This document shows, one piece after another, positions 1 through 9,552 of a DNA stretch of 54,276 bases (within the stretch, counting starts at the first letter, position 1; each line of letters starts with the position of its first letter). Origin of the DNA: Thermoanaerobaculum sp. GTDB lineage: Bacteria; Acidobacteriota; Thermoanaerobaculia; Multivoradales; UBA5704. The stretch lies in assembly GCA_021154885.1 (NCBI GenBank), contig JAJKHS010000154.1, positions 1 to 54,276 on the forward strand, in the 5' to 3' direction. Made by a program: the position numbers and the translations under genes. Under the pieces are notes generated by a model. The model did no database searches. It was not told the origin of the DNA and was given only the letters and a program-made list of their open reading frames with translations.

Positions 1-24
1 CCGGCATCGCGGCCCCGGTCGCGC

Positions 25-30
25 TATATT
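25..30 (+). promoter_or_regulatory. Possible -10 box just upstream of the amidohydrolase gene
   Basis: TATATT lies 10 bases before the ATG at 40. If it is a -10 element, transcription would start close to the start codon and the mRNA would be nearly leaderless. No Shine-Dalgarno-like sequence is visible in the short gap, which fits. The -35 region lies at the window edge and shows no clear match. Confidence 0.35.
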
Positions 31-39
31 CACCCGATC

Positions 40-1188
40 ATGAAAACCATCCTCCTCCTCTCCGTCGCCCTCTGTCTCTGTCTCCTTGCCCTGGCCCCAT
101 CCACCGGTGCCCAGTCCCCGGCGTCCGCGCCCTCCCCGCAGCCCGCGGCGCCGGAGCCGACGATGTCGTTCGAGGAGTACGAGCCCAAATCGACCCTGGT
201 GGTGCCGGAGCACGTCGTCACCCGGGCGAAGTATCCGTTCATCGACATCCACAATCATCAAAATCCCGTGGAGATGACGGCTGAGCAGACGGCCCAACTG
301 GTCAAGGACATGGACGGTCTCAACATGGCCGTGATGAACAACCTGAGCGGCGGCAGCGGCGAAGAGTTTCAGAAGGGGTGGGCGCACCTCGGCGGGCGCT
401 ATCCCAAGCGCTTCACCCAGTTCGCCAACGTCGATTTCTCGAAGATCTCCGAGCCGGATTTCGGCAGGAAGGCGGCGGCCCAGCTCGCCGACGACGTGAA
501 GCACGGCGCCGCCGGCCTCAAGGTCTTCAAGGACCTGGGGATGTTCGTCAAGGACAAGGACGGCGGCCGGGTGCACACGGACGATCCGCGGATCGATCCG
601 GTCTGGGACAAGTGCGCCGAGCTCGGCATCCCGGTGCTGATCCACACCGGCGAGCCGGTCGCCTTCTGGCAGCCCATGGACCGTTTCAACGAGCGCTGGC
701 TGGAGCTCAAGCAGTTCCCCAGCCGCCGCCGCAACTCTTCGCAGTTCGCGCCGTTCGAGCAGACGATGGCCGAGCAGCACAACCTGTTCCGGCGGCACCC
801 GAAGACGATCTTCATCGACGCCCACCTGGGCTGGCTCGGCAACGATCTCGGCCGGCTCGGGCGGCTGCTGGACGAGATGCCGAACGTCAACACCGAGATC
901 GGCGCCGTGCTTCATGAGCTCGGCCACCAGCCGCGCGCCGCCCGCGCCTTCCTGATCCGCTATCAGGACCGCGTCCTGTTCGGCAAGGACATCTGGGAGC
1001 CCACGGAGTACCACACCTATTTCCGCACGCTGGAAACGGCGGACGAGTACTTCCCCTACTACCGCAAGCGCCACGCCTTCTGGCGGCTCTACGGCCTCGA
1101 CCTCCCCGACGAGGTGCTGCGGAAGATCTATTACAAGAACGCTTTGCGGATCCTGCCGGGGATCGATAAGTCGACGTTTCCGGGGTAG
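40..1188 (+). CDS. Exported amidohydrolase-2 family metal-dependent hydrolase
   Basis: This 382-residue protein begins with a Sec signal peptide (hydrophobic core about residues 4-22, AQ cleavage region) and a Pro/Ala-rich linker, so it should act outside the cytoplasm. The body is a TIM-barrel amidohydrolase of the amidohydrolase-2 type. An HNH metal motif (H71, H73) sits at the end of strand 1, followed by candidate ligands H202 (IHTGEP), H262 (DAHLGW) and D317 (FGKD). In this family such residues hold one divalent metal and activate water, and members act as decarboxylases or hydrolases on small carboxylated substrates. The substrate cannot be read from sequence. The gene stands alone, with its ATG chosen because it opens the signal peptide. 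The family call is firm; the reaction is unknown. Confidence 0.85.
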   Translation: MKTILLLSVALCLCLLALAPSTGAQSPASAPSPQPAAPEPTMSFEEYEPKSTLVVPEHVVTRAKYPFIDIHNHQNPVEMTAEQTAQLVKDMDGLNMAVMNNLSGGSGEEFQKGWAHLGGRYPKRFTQFANVDFSKISEPDFGRKAAAQLADDVKHGAAGLKVFKDLGMFVKDKDGGRVHTDDPRIDPVWDKCAELGIPVLIHTGEPVAFWQPMDRFNERWLELKQFPSRRRNSSQFAPFEQTMAEQHNLFRRHPKTIFIDAHLGWLGNDLGRLGRLLDEMPNVNTEIGAVLHELGHQPRAARAFLIRYQDRVLFGKDIWEPTEYHTYFRTLETADEYFPYYRKRHAFWRLYGLDLPDEVLRKIYYKNALRILPGIDKSTFPG

Positions 1189-1195
1189 CGGCGGC

Positions 1196-1246
1196 CAGGA
1201 CGGCTTGAAGTCCTTGTCGTCATACTGTAGGATGGCGGCCGTCCTG
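1196..1246 (+). promoter_or_regulatory. Putative promoter inside a dyad, upstream of the Tc toxin locus
   Basis: A -35-like TTGAAG (1205-1210) and a -10-like TAGGAT (1228-1233) are separated by 17 bases. They are bracketed exactly by a 9-bp inverted repeat, CAGGACGGC (1196-1204) and GCCGTCCTG (1238-1246). This could be a regulated promoter for the toxin genes starting at 1362, or the dyad could be a transcript hairpin. The -10 match is only 4 of 6. Confidence 0.35.
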
Positions 1247-1361
1247 TAGTGGTCACCGAAAGGGGTTCTTCTGCCAAACTCAAGTGGCGAACTGCCTCCT
1301 CTCCTCTGGCTCGGGCTCCGGACCTCCTCTCCCTGGATAGCCAACCGAAAGGCGGTCCGCG

Positions 1362-4300
1362 ATGCCAGGTGATGCGGATTCGGCGCGCCGGTCCCCGCCG
1401 CCCGGCCCCGCGGCCGGCGCAGCGCCTCCCTCTCCTCCCACTCCGACTCTGCCCAAGGGTGGGGGCGCCATCCATGGCATCGGCGAGAAATTCGCCGCCA
1501 ATCCGGTCACCGGCACGAGCTCCCTGTCCGTGCCTCTCGCCACCAGTCCAGGTCGATCCGGTTTCGGTCCTCAACTCTCCCTCTCTTATGACTCCTGCGC
1601 GGGTAGCGGACCTTTCGGCTTCGGGTGGTCCCTCTCCATTCCCGCCATCTCGCGCAAGACGGACCGCGGCCTGCCCCAGTATCGTGACGCCGAGGAGTCG
1701 GATGTCTACATCCTCGCCGGCGCCGAGGACCTGGTGCCGCTCCTCAAGCCGGACGGCACCCGGTTCGAAGATCATGCCTCGGTGCCGGGCGTTACGATCC
1801 ATCGCTATCGCCCTCGTATCGAAGGGCTTTTCGCCCGGATCGAGCGGTGGACCGACCGTACGACCGGAGAGATCCACTGGCGCTCCATCACCCGCGACAA
1901 CGTCACGACCCTTTATGGCAAGGACGACAATTCGCGGGTTTTCGATCCCGCCGACCCCGATCCGGCGCACCCCACGCGCATCTTCGAGTGGCTCCCCTGC
2001 CAGGGCTACGACGACAAGGGCAACGCCCTCGTCTATGAGTACGCGGCGGAGGACGACAAGAACGTCGATCGCACGCAGGCCAACGAGCGCAACCGGGTCC
2101 GCCCGGCCAACCGTTATCTGAAGCGCGTCCGCTATGGCAACCGGGTCTCGCGCCTCGTCCAGTCCGACCTGACGAAGCTCGACTGGCTGTTCGAGGTGGT
2201 CTTCGACTACGACGAGGGACACTACGAGGAGCTCGGCCCCGGTCCGGTCCAGCCGGAAGCCGGGCAGGTCCGCGCATCCGCGTCCAAGGCGCGCGACTGG
2301 ACCGTTCGCCCGGACCCGTTCTCCTCCCACCGCGCCGGGTTCGAGGTGCGGAGCTATCGCCGCTGTCGCCGCGTGCTCATGTTTCACCGCTTCGCCGAGC
2401 TCGGCGCCGAACCCTGCCTGGTGAGCTCGACCGAGTTCGATTATAAAGACCTCGATTATTCGCAGCCCGTCACCATCGAAGCCGAGCTCGCCCACCCGGG
2501 CAGCACACGCCTGGCCTCATTCCTGCGTGCCGTGATCCATTCCGGATTCATCCGGGATGAGACCCAGCCGGTGCTGGAGCGCGACGGCGCCAGGTATCTC
2601 ACCTATTTCAGGAAATCCCTACCGCCGCTGGAATTCGAATACAGCCAGGCGATCATTCAGGACGACGTCCGGGACCTCGATCCGGGCAGCCTGGAAAACC
2701 TGCCCGCGGGCCTGGACGGCACGAATTACCAATGGGTCGACCTCAATGGCGAGGGCCTCTCCGGCATCCTGACGGAGCAGGCCGATGCCTGGTTCTACAA
2801 ACCGAATCTGGGCGATGGCCACTTCGGGCCGCTCGAAAAAGTCGCCACCAAGCCTTCGCTGGCGGCTTTGAGCGGAGGCCGGCAACAACTGGTGGACCTC
2901 GCAGGGGACGGTCAACTGGACCTGGCGGCCTTCGGCGGTCCGACGCCGGGTTTCTTCAAGCGCACGCCGGACGAGGACTGGGAGCTCTTCAGGCCTTTCT
3001 CCTCGCTGCCCGGCATCTCCTGGGATGAGCCGAACCTTCGTTTCCTTGATCTCGACGGCGACGGTCACGCCGACGTGCTGATCACCGAGGACGAGGTCTT
3101 CACCTGGTACCCGTCGCTGGCGGAAGAGGGCTTCGGCCCCGCGCGGCAGGTCCGTCAAGCGCCGGACGAGGAGCGCGGCCCGCGACTGGTGCTGGCCGAC
3201 GGCACGCAATCCATCTATCTGGCCGACATGTGCGGCGACGGCCTCGTCGATCTGGTGCGCATCCGCAACGGCGAGGTCTGCTACTGGCCCAACCAGGGCT
3301 ACGGCCGCTTCGGGGCCAAGATCACCATGGACGACGCGCCGTGGTTCGACCACCCCGATCAATTCAACCAGCAGCGCGTGCGCCTGGCCGACGTCGACGG
3401 CTCGGGCGTCACCGACATCCTCTACCTGGGCCGCGACGGCGTGCGTCTGTACTTCAACGAGTCCGGCAACCGCTGGAGCGCGCCGCGCCGCCTGCGCCAG
3501 TTCCCGCGGGTGGACCGGCTCTCCTCGGTCATGACGGTCGATCTGCTGGGCAACGGCACGGCGTGCCTCGTCTGGTCTTCGCCCCTGCCCGGCGAGGCCC
3601 GCCGGCCGCTGCGCTACGTCGACCTGATGGGCGGGCAGAAGCCGCACCTGCTGATCCGATCGATCAACAATCTCGGCGCCGAGACGCGCGTCCACTACGC
3701 CGCGTCCACGAAGTTCTACCTGGCCGACAAGCTCGCCGGAAAACCCTGGATCACGCGCCTCCCCTTCCCCGTGCACGTGGTGGAGAAGGTCGAGCACGTC
3801 GATCACGTCAGCCGCGCCCGCTTCGCTTCAACCTACACCTACCACCACGGTTATTTCGACGGCGTCGAACGCGAGTTCCGCGGTTTCGGCAGGGTGGAGC
3901 AGCAGGACACCGAGGCGTTCGAGGACTACGTGGTGGGCGTTCAGCACGTCGAGGGCACGCAGGAGCTGGCCCCCGAGCTGTACCAGCCGCCGGTCACCAC
4001 GCGCACCTGGTTCCACACCGGCGCCTTCCTGGGCGGCGATCGCATCCTGCATCAGCTCCGCGACGAATATTACCTCCACCAGCAGCACCTCCCCGAGCCG
4101 GTGCTGCCGCCGGGCATGGACGAGGAGGAGATGCGCGAGTGCGTGCGCGCGCTGAAAGGGCTGCCGCTGCGGCAGGAGGTCTACAGCTTCGACGGCTCGC
4201 CGCAGGCGGAGCTCCCCTACAGCGTGGCCGAGACCAACTACGACGTGAAGCGGTTGCAGCCGCGCGCCGGACAGCGCCACGCCGTCTTCTTTGCCTACGG

Positions 4301-4628
4301 CTGCGAGACGGTGACGCACTATTACGAGCGCAACCTTGCCGACCCGCGCATCGCGCACAGCTTCAACCTGGAGATCGGCCCCTACGGCGACGTGCTCAAA
4401 TCCGCCGCCGTCGTGTACGGCCGCCAGATCGTGGACCCCGCGCTGCCCGCCGCCGTGACCGGCGATCAGCAGCGGTCGTACATCGCCTGCACCGAGGTCG
4501 ACTACACGCCCGACATCGACCAGCTCGACCCCTGCCGGCCTACCGGCTGCGCACGCCGTGTGAGTCGCGCGGGTACGAGATCACCGGCGTCGCGCCCGCG
4601 GCCGGGCTGTTCACGCTGGCGGAGCTGA
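1362..4628 (+). CDS. Tc toxin TcB moiety (SpvB/TcaC-type), 5' part of a split TcB-TcC fusion
   Basis: The frame starts at an ATG preceded by AAGGCGGT and encodes the TcB half of a Tc toxin BC cocoon. An SpvB-type N-terminus (about residues 36-330) contains the family signature FAANPVTGTSS and the GFGWSLSIP stretch. FG-GAP/VCBS-like Asp-rich repeats follow (about 445-740, for example DGDGHADVL), and then TcdB middle domains (about 760-1060). In Tc toxins TcB forms half of a hollow shell that holds the toxic C-terminus of TcC and docks on TcA through its propeller. True homology ends near base 4532. The last roughly 32 residues of this frame are out-of-frame read-through, because the continuation is in the next frame. 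Adding one C to the C4 run at 4529-4532 would give one protein of about 2599 residues ending at 9160. Confidence 0.85.
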   Translation: MPGDADSARRSPPPGPAAGAAPPSPPTPTLPKGGGAIHGIGEKFAANPVTGTSSLSVPLATSPGRSGFGPQLSLSYDSCAGSGPFGFGWSLSIPAISRKTDRGLPQYRDAEESDVYILAGAEDLVPLLKPDGTRFEDHASVPGVTIHRYRPRIEGLFARIERWTDRTTGEIHWRSITRDNVTTLYGKDDNSRVFDPADPDPAHPTRIFEWLPCQGYDDKGNALVYEYAAEDDKNVDRTQANERNRVRPANRYLKRVRYGNRVSRLVQSDLTKLDWLFEVVFDYDEGHYEELGPGPVQPEAGQVRASASKARDWTVRPDPFSSHRAGFEVRSYRRCRRVLMFHRFAELGAEPCLVSSTEFDYKDLDYSQPVTIEAELAHPGSTRLASFLRAVIHSGFIRDETQPVLERDGARYLTYFRKSLPPLEFEYSQAIIQDDVRDLDPGSLENLPAGLDGTNYQWVDLNGEGLSGILTEQADAWFYKPNLGDGHFGPLEKVATKPSLAALSGGRQQLVDLAGDGQLDLAAFGGPTPGFFKRTPDEDWELFRPFSSLPGISWDEPNLRFLDLDGDGHADVLITEDEVFTWYPSLAEEGFGPARQVRQAPDEERGPRLVLADGTQSIYLADMCGDGLVDLVRIRNGEVCYWPNQGYGRFGAKITMDDAPWFDHPDQFNQQRVRLADVDGSGVTDILYLGRDGVRLYFNESGNRWSAPRRLRQFPRVDRLSSVMTVDLLGNGTACLVWSSPLPGEARRPLRYVDLMGGQKPHLLIRSINNLGAETRVHYAASTKFYLADKLAGKPWITRLPFPVHVVEKVEHVDHVSRARFASTYTYHHGYFDGVEREFRGFGRVEQQDTEAFEDYVVGVQHVEGTQELAPELYQPPVTTRTWFHTGAFLGGDRILHQLRDEYYLHQQHLPEPVLPPGMDEEEMRECVRALKGLPLRQEVYSFDGSPQAELPYSVAETNYDVKRLQPRAGQRHAVFFAYGCETVTHYYERNLADPRIAHSFNLEIGPYGDVLKSAAVVYGRQIVDPALPAAVTGDQQRSYIACTEVDYTPDIDQLDPCRPTGCARRVSRAGTRSPASRPRPGCSRWRS

Positions 4629-7600
4629 AAGGCAGGATCGCCGGAGCGGCCGGTATCGATTATGAAGTCGTCGCGGATGGCGTAAGCGCCCAGAAGCGCC
4701 TGCTGTCGACGTCGCGCATGCTGTTTCGCGACAACGCCCTGGCTCCCCTGCCGCTCGGCCAGTGGGACACGCTCGGCCTGGGCTATGAAAGTTATCGCCT
4801 GGCGTTCACCCCCGGGGTCACCAGCGCCCACTACGCCGGCAAGATCGCCGATGCCGACTTCACCGCCACCGGCTATGTCCACTTCAGCGGCGACGCCAAC
4901 TGGTGGATCCCCTCCGGCACCGTCGTATTTCCCCCCGATCCGGCCGCCCATTTCTACCTGCCCACCGGCGGCAGGGACCCGCTGGGCCTGGAGACGACCA
5001 CCACCTTCGACACGTACGACCTGCTGCCCGAGCGCGTGCGCGTGACCCAGGCCCCCTGGAGCGATGTCCGCTCTACCAACGACTACCGCGTGCTCGGCAC
5101 GGTGATGCTGACCGATTCGAACCAGAATCGCGCGGCCGTGGAGATCGACGCGCTGGGCATGGTGGTGAAATCGGCCGTCCTGGGCAAGGCCGGCGCGGGC
5201 GAAGGCGATACGCTGGCCGATCCCACGGTGCGCATGGAGTACGAGCTGTTCAATTGGCTGAATCAGGGCAGGCCCAACTTCGTGCATGTCTTCGCGCGCG
5301 AAAAACACGGCGCAGCCAATCCGCGCTGGCAGGAGAGCTACGTCTACTCCAACGGCAGCGGCGGGGTCGCGATGGTGAAGGCGCAGGCCCACCCCGGCAA
5401 GGCGCTGCGGGCCAACCCCGACGGCAGCGTCTCGGAAGTGGACGCCGACCCACGCTGGGTGGGCAACGGGCGCACCATCCTGAACAACAAGGGCAACCCG
5501 GTCAAGCAATACGAGCCCTTCTTCAGCACCACCCACGAGTACGAGGACGAAGCAGCCCTGCGCCAGATCGGCACCACGCCGATCCTGTACTACGACGCCG
5601 CCGGCCGCAACGTCCGCACCGACTTTCCTGACGGTACCTTCGCCCGGGTGGAATTCGACCCGTGGTTGCAGCGGAGCTTCGACCCCAGCGACACGGTGCT
5701 GCAGAGCCGATGGTATGCGGACCGCGGCAGCCCCGACCCGCTCACCCAGCCCGAGCCGCTCAACGACCCGGAGCACCGCGCGGCCTGGCTGGCGGCGAAA
5801 CACGCCAATACGCCCGGCACGGTGCATTTCGACAGCCTGGGCCGCGCCGTGTACGCGGTGTCCGACTACGGCAACGGCAAGACGTCCGCCGTGCGCTCCG
5901 AGATCGACTTCACCGGGCGCTTCACCAAGATGTTCGATCAGCAGCAACGCCAGGTCGCCAGCGGCTTTACCGGCATGGCGGGCACGCCGATCGCCGTGGA
6001 GAGCGCCGAAAAGGGCCGCCGCCTGAGCTTCCTCAACGTGCTGGGCGGGCTGGTGAAAAGCTGGGATGAATTCGGGCGCGCCTTCCGCGCCGAGTACGAC
6101 GTGCTGCACCGCCCCCTCAGCACGTTCGTGCAGGAGACCGGAAAGACCGAGATCCTGTTCAACTACATCGTCTATGGCGACCGCCATCCCAACGCCGCGC
6201 AGCTCAACCTGCTGGGCATCGCCCACCAGGTCTTCGACCCGGCCGGCATGTTGCGCGTGCAGGCCACGGATTTCAAGGGCAACCCGACGGCGGTCGAACG
6301 CGTGCTGGCGCACGACTACAAGAGCACGCCCGATTGGGGAACGCTGGCCACGCAGCCCGATTACGCGGCGCTCCAGACCGCCGCCAACGCCGCCCTGGAC
6401 ACCGGCGAGCCCTTCGTCGCCAACTCCACCTACGACGCGCTGAACCGCCCGGTCCAGGTGACGCTGCACGGCGGCACCGTCATCAACCCGGTCTACAACG
6501 AGGCCAATTTCCTGGCCTCGCTGCCGGTGCAGATCGAGGGCAAGGGCCCCTTCGTCGAGTTTCTCAAGGAACAGGACTACGACGCCAAGGGACAGCGCCA
6601 GCTCGCGCGCTACGGCAACGACGTCCTGATCCGCTATTTCTACGACCCCCACAACTTTCTCCTGACCCGCCTGCTCGCCGTCAAGTCCGGCGACGACCCC
6701 GCGACCAACAGCTTGCAGGACCTCCACTACACCTACGACCCCGTGGGCAACGTCACGCAGCTCCGCGACGACGCGCAGCAGACGCATTTTTTCAGCAACG
6801 CGGTGGTGAAGGCCGAGGGGCTGTACGAATATGACGCGATCTATCAGCTCGTCAAGGCCAGCGGGCGCGAGCTCGCCGGATTGACCAACGACACGATCCG
6901 CGACGACCGCGACATCGATTTCGTGCCGCAGTTGCCCCACGTGAACAACGTCGCCGCGGTGCGCACCTATACCGAGCTTTATGACTACGATCTGCTGGGT
7001 AACCTCCTGCAGATGCGCCACACCATCCCCACCAATCCCGCGGGACCGGGCAACTGGACGCGCCACTATCACTACTCCTATCAGGACGACCCCGCCGACC
7101 GGACCAACCGGCTGGCGGCCACCAGCCGCGCCGGCGATCCTGACGCCGGCCCGTATACCGCCACCTACGACTACGACCACTACGGCAACATGACTCGCCT
7201 GCGTTTGCCCAGCCCGAACGAGCTGGTCTGGAATTTCATGGACCAGTTGCGCCAGGTCGATCTGGGCGGCGGCGGCACGGCCTACTACGTGTACGGCGTG
7301 GCCGGGCAGCGCGTGCGCAAGGTCATCGAGCGCCTGGGCACCACGCGCATCGAACGCATCTACCTGGGGGCCCTGGAGATCTATCGCGAGCGTCACGGCA
7401 GCGCCGCGCCCCATTTCGAGCGCCGCACGCTGCACATCGCCGACGGCACCGGACGCATCGCCCAGGTGGACGTCAAGACCCGCGACGACGAGGGCATCGA
7501 TCCCGCCAACCCGCTTGACGCGCCGCTCATCCGCTACCAGTACGGCAACCACCTCGGATCGGCCGTGCTGGAGACCGATGCCACCGGCACCGTGATTTCC

Positions 7601-9160
7601 TACGAGGAATACCACCCCTTCGGCACCACGGCCTACCGCTCCGCCAAACCGGGCGTCGACCTCAGCCTGAAGCGCTATCGCTTCAGCGGCAAGGAGCACG
7701 ACGACGAGACCGGGCTCTATTACTACGGCGCCCGTTATTACGCTCCCTGGCTGGGGAGATGGACCAGCACGGATCCGGCGGGGCTGGTCGACGGGTTCAA
7801 TCTCTTCAGGTTCGCACACAACAACCCGGTGATGTTCGTCGATCCCACGGGCATGGATCCCATCACGATCGTGCAGCGACGGCGTTTCACCGGTCAGGAG
7901 AGCTTCGAGCAGATCCAGGCTCTCGCCAGCCAAGTTCCCGGTTACCATCTCGATCCAGGGGTCACGGCGGAGAACTACACCTCCCGGTACATCCCGGGGA
8001 GCGGTCCCCACGGCGAGGGGGGCATCTGGAACGTGATGAGCGAGGGCGCTGCCCCACCGCCCAGCAGCGACGATTCCTCAACGCAGACTACGCCCCCTCC
8101 GACGCGGGCCGGCATCACGGGTGTGCAGGAGGCCGCTCGCCCCAAAGCTGCAAGCACCCCCGACCCGGTGGCGAGAACGCGCGTGGGATCGCCGCGCACC
8201 TCCGCCCCCGGCGAGCCGCAGGCGGGACCCTACAACCTCTGGTCCAACGAACGTGGCGGGGGCCTGAGGAGCGCGGCGGATGCGCCCGGCTTCATCATGG
8301 AGGACACGACTCTGGAGGAGGCCGCAGAGGCGACCGCCAAGCGCCTCGGTTACAGCGGCAGAAATGACCCCAGGCTCAAGACGAACCAGGCACATTTCGA
8401 GGAGATCTGGCACCCCACGTCCGACGCTCTGGCGAACCGGGCAGGCCTCAGCCAGATCGGCGTCGAGTCGCACGGCATCGACCCGGCCTCGGTGGCGAGG
8501 AACCCGGGTTACAACCCGGCCAGGTCCGTCCAGGTCTCTCGCGAAATCCCTCGCGTCCAACGCGCGGGCGGCGCCATGGCCGGCTTGGGGCTGCTGTCGG
8601 GTGCGCTGGTGCTCTACGGCGCCAGCCAGGTCCAGAACGCGGCCGTGCGCTACGTCGGCTACGCCGCCGGGGCGGCGGAGATCGCCGGTTCGCTGCGGTA
8701 TGCCCAGGGCCTGCTGATGCTCGGCAGGGCGTCGGGCAGCGCCGCCGTGATGTCACAGGGCGCGCTGCTCGGTCGCTTCGCCGGCGGCGCCGGAGCGATC
8801 GTCCTCTCCACGTATTCGCTCGTCAATCATCTGGAGCAGCACGACTACGGAGTCGTCCTCGGAGATGCCGCGGGCATCGTGGGCGGCGCGGCCGTGCTGG
8901 CCGGATCGGGACCCGTGGCCGCGATTGCCGGCGGTGTCGCCGTGTCCAATATTGCCGGCGACTGGGTCGAATCCAAAGTGACGGCGGCAACCGGCAGCAG
9001 AACGGCCGGCGTTGCCGCAGGCACGGGAGCCGGAGCCGCGGTCGGCGCCGCGGCCGGGGCTGCCATCGGCGTCTTTTTCTTCGGGGTCGGCGCCGCGCCC
9101 GGCGCCCTCATCGGCGGCGCCATCGGCGGGATTGCCGGATTCATCGGCGCTTTTTGGTAG
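4532..9160 (+). CDS. TcB C-terminus plus TcC Rhs shell and variable toxin tail, 3' part of split TcB-TcC fusion
   Basis: From the shift point the frame reads LPAYRLRTPCESRGYEITG, a canonical continuation of TcB. TcC follows: YD-type Rhs repeats across about 5500-7500, then the Rhs-associated core (about 7530-7860) with GNHLGS, YEEYHPFG, the YYYGARYY motif, and the terminal DPAG...NNP...DPTGM segment. In known TcC proteins, Asp residues in that last region self-cleave the chain and free the C-terminal toxin. About 430 residues follow the core: a Pro/Thr linker, a soluble stretch, then a long Gly/Ala-rich hydrophobic region ending in IGAFW. No known toxin domain is recognisable. No plausible start codon lies near the shift, so as it stands this part would be made only by frameshifting, or the gene is intact and the deletion is an error. 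Confidence 0.85.
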   Translation: MPAYRLRTPCESRGYEITGVAPAAGLFTLAELKGRIAGAAGIDYEVVADGVSAQKRLLSTSRMLFRDNALAPLPLGQWDTLGLGYESYRLAFTPGVTSAHYAGKIADADFTATGYVHFSGDANWWIPSGTVVFPPDPAAHFYLPTGGRDPLGLETTTTFDTYDLLPERVRVTQAPWSDVRSTNDYRVLGTVMLTDSNQNRAAVEIDALGMVVKSAVLGKAGAGEGDTLADPTVRMEYELFNWLNQGRPNFVHVFAREKHGAANPRWQESYVYSNGSGGVAMVKAQAHPGKALRANPDGSVSEVDADPRWVGNGRTILNNKGNPVKQYEPFFSTTHEYEDEAALRQIGTTPILYYDAAGRNVRTDFPDGTFARVEFDPWLQRSFDPSDTVLQSRWYADRGSPDPLTQPEPLNDPEHRAAWLAAKHANTPGTVHFDSLGRAVYAVSDYGNGKTSAVRSEIDFTGRFTKMFDQQQRQVASGFTGMAGTPIAVESAEKGRRLSFLNVLGGLVKSWDEFGRAFRAEYDVLHRPLSTFVQETGKTEILFNYIVYGDRHPNAAQLNLLGIAHQVFDPAGMLRVQATDFKGNPTAVERVLAHDYKSTPDWGTLATQPDYAALQTAANAALDTGEPFVANSTYDALNRPVQVTLHGGTVINPVYNEANFLASLPVQIEGKGPFVEFLKEQDYDAKGQRQLARYGNDVLIRYFYDPHNFLLTRLLAVKSGDDPATNSLQDLHYTYDPVGNVTQLRDDAQQTHFFSNAVVKAEGLYEYDAIYQLVKASGRELAGLTNDTIRDDRDIDFVPQLPHVNNVAAVRTYTELYDYDLLGNLLQMRHTIPTNPAGPGNWTRHYHYSYQDDPADRTNRLAATSRAGDPDAGPYTATYDYDHYGNMTRLRLPSPNELVWNFMDQLRQVDLGGGGTAYYVYGVAGQRVRKVIERLGTTRIERIYLGALEIYRERHGSAAPHFERRTLHIADGTGRIAQVDVKTRDDEGIDPANPLDAPLIRYQYGNHLGSAVLETDATGTVISYEEYHPFGTTAYRSAKPGVDLSLKRYRFSGKEHDDETGLYYYGARYYAPWLGRWTSTDPAGLVDGFNLFRFAHNNPVMFVDPTGMDPITIVQRRRFTGQESFEQIQALASQVPGYHLDPGVTAENYTSRYIPGSGPHGEGGIWNVMSEGAAPPPSSDDSSTQTTPPPTRAGITGVQEAARPKAASTPDPVARTRVGSPRTSAPGEPQAGPYNLWSNERGGGLRSAADAPGFIMEDTTLEEAAEATAKRLGYSGRNDPRLKTNQAHFEEIWHPTSDALANRAGLSQIGVESHGIDPASVARNPGYNPARSVQVSREIPRVQRAGGAMAGLGLLSGALVLYGASQVQNAAVRYVGYAAGAAEIAGSLRYAQGLLMLGRASGSAAVMSQGALLGRFAGGAGAIVLSTYSLVNHLEQHDYGVVLGDAAGIVGGAAVLAGSGPVAAIAGGVAVSNIAGDWVESKVTAATGSRTAGVAAGTGAGAAVGAAAGAAIGVFFFGVGAAPGALIGGAIGGIAGFIGAFW

Positions 9161-9188
9161 CCAACGGGACGAGCTGAGGCAAGGACGC

Positions 9189-9530
9189 ATGGGACTGAAA
9201 GACTGGTTCAAGCTCCGTCTCCCCTCGTTCGCCGAGCTGCGCGCGGCGAACCGCTCTGCCGCGCAAACCCTGACGCGGGCCGAAGCGCAGGCACGGATCG
9301 AGAACCACCCGATCCTCAACCACCCGGCCGCCGCCGAGGAGCGAAAGCAGATCCTCGCCCTCCTCTCGGGTCCCTTCGATCGCGCCGCCTACGCGCGGAG
9401 CCAGGAGCTTCTCACCGCCGCCCTGCAGGCGCAGGATTACCTCCTCCGCCCGGGCACGGTCGAGGACGTTTGGATCCTCGAGGGTCTGTTCGATCGTCTG
9501 CTCGATTTGAAACCAGAGGACGTTGTGTGA
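9189..9530 (+). CDS. Small unknown protein between TcC tail and TcA; candidate immunity or accessory factor
   Basis: This 113-residue acidic, Leu/Ala-rich, probably all-helical protein has no signal peptide. The ATG at 9189 follows an AAGGACGC stretch and lies 28 bases after the stop of the TcC frame; the stop lies 22 bases before the TcA start. I recognise no family. A small gene directly behind a variable Rhs/TcC toxin tail is often an immunity protein, as in polymorphic toxin systems. Classical Tc toxins, however, rarely need one, so a chaperone or assembly role is equally possible. The call rests on position, not homology. Confidence 0.7.
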   Translation: MGLKDWFKLRLPSFAELRAANRSAAQTLTRAEAQARIENHPILNHPAAAEERKQILALLSGPFDRAAYARSQELLTAALQAQDYLLRPGTVEDVWILEGLFDRLLDLKPEDVV

Positions 9531-9552
9531 AGAGTTTCCAGAAGGAGCCATC

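Noticed and set aside
4502..8011. 1169-codon minus-strand frame opposite the TcB-TcC gene
   Set aside because: Same reason: Val/Ala/Gly-rich translation without domains, antisense to strong Rhs homology.
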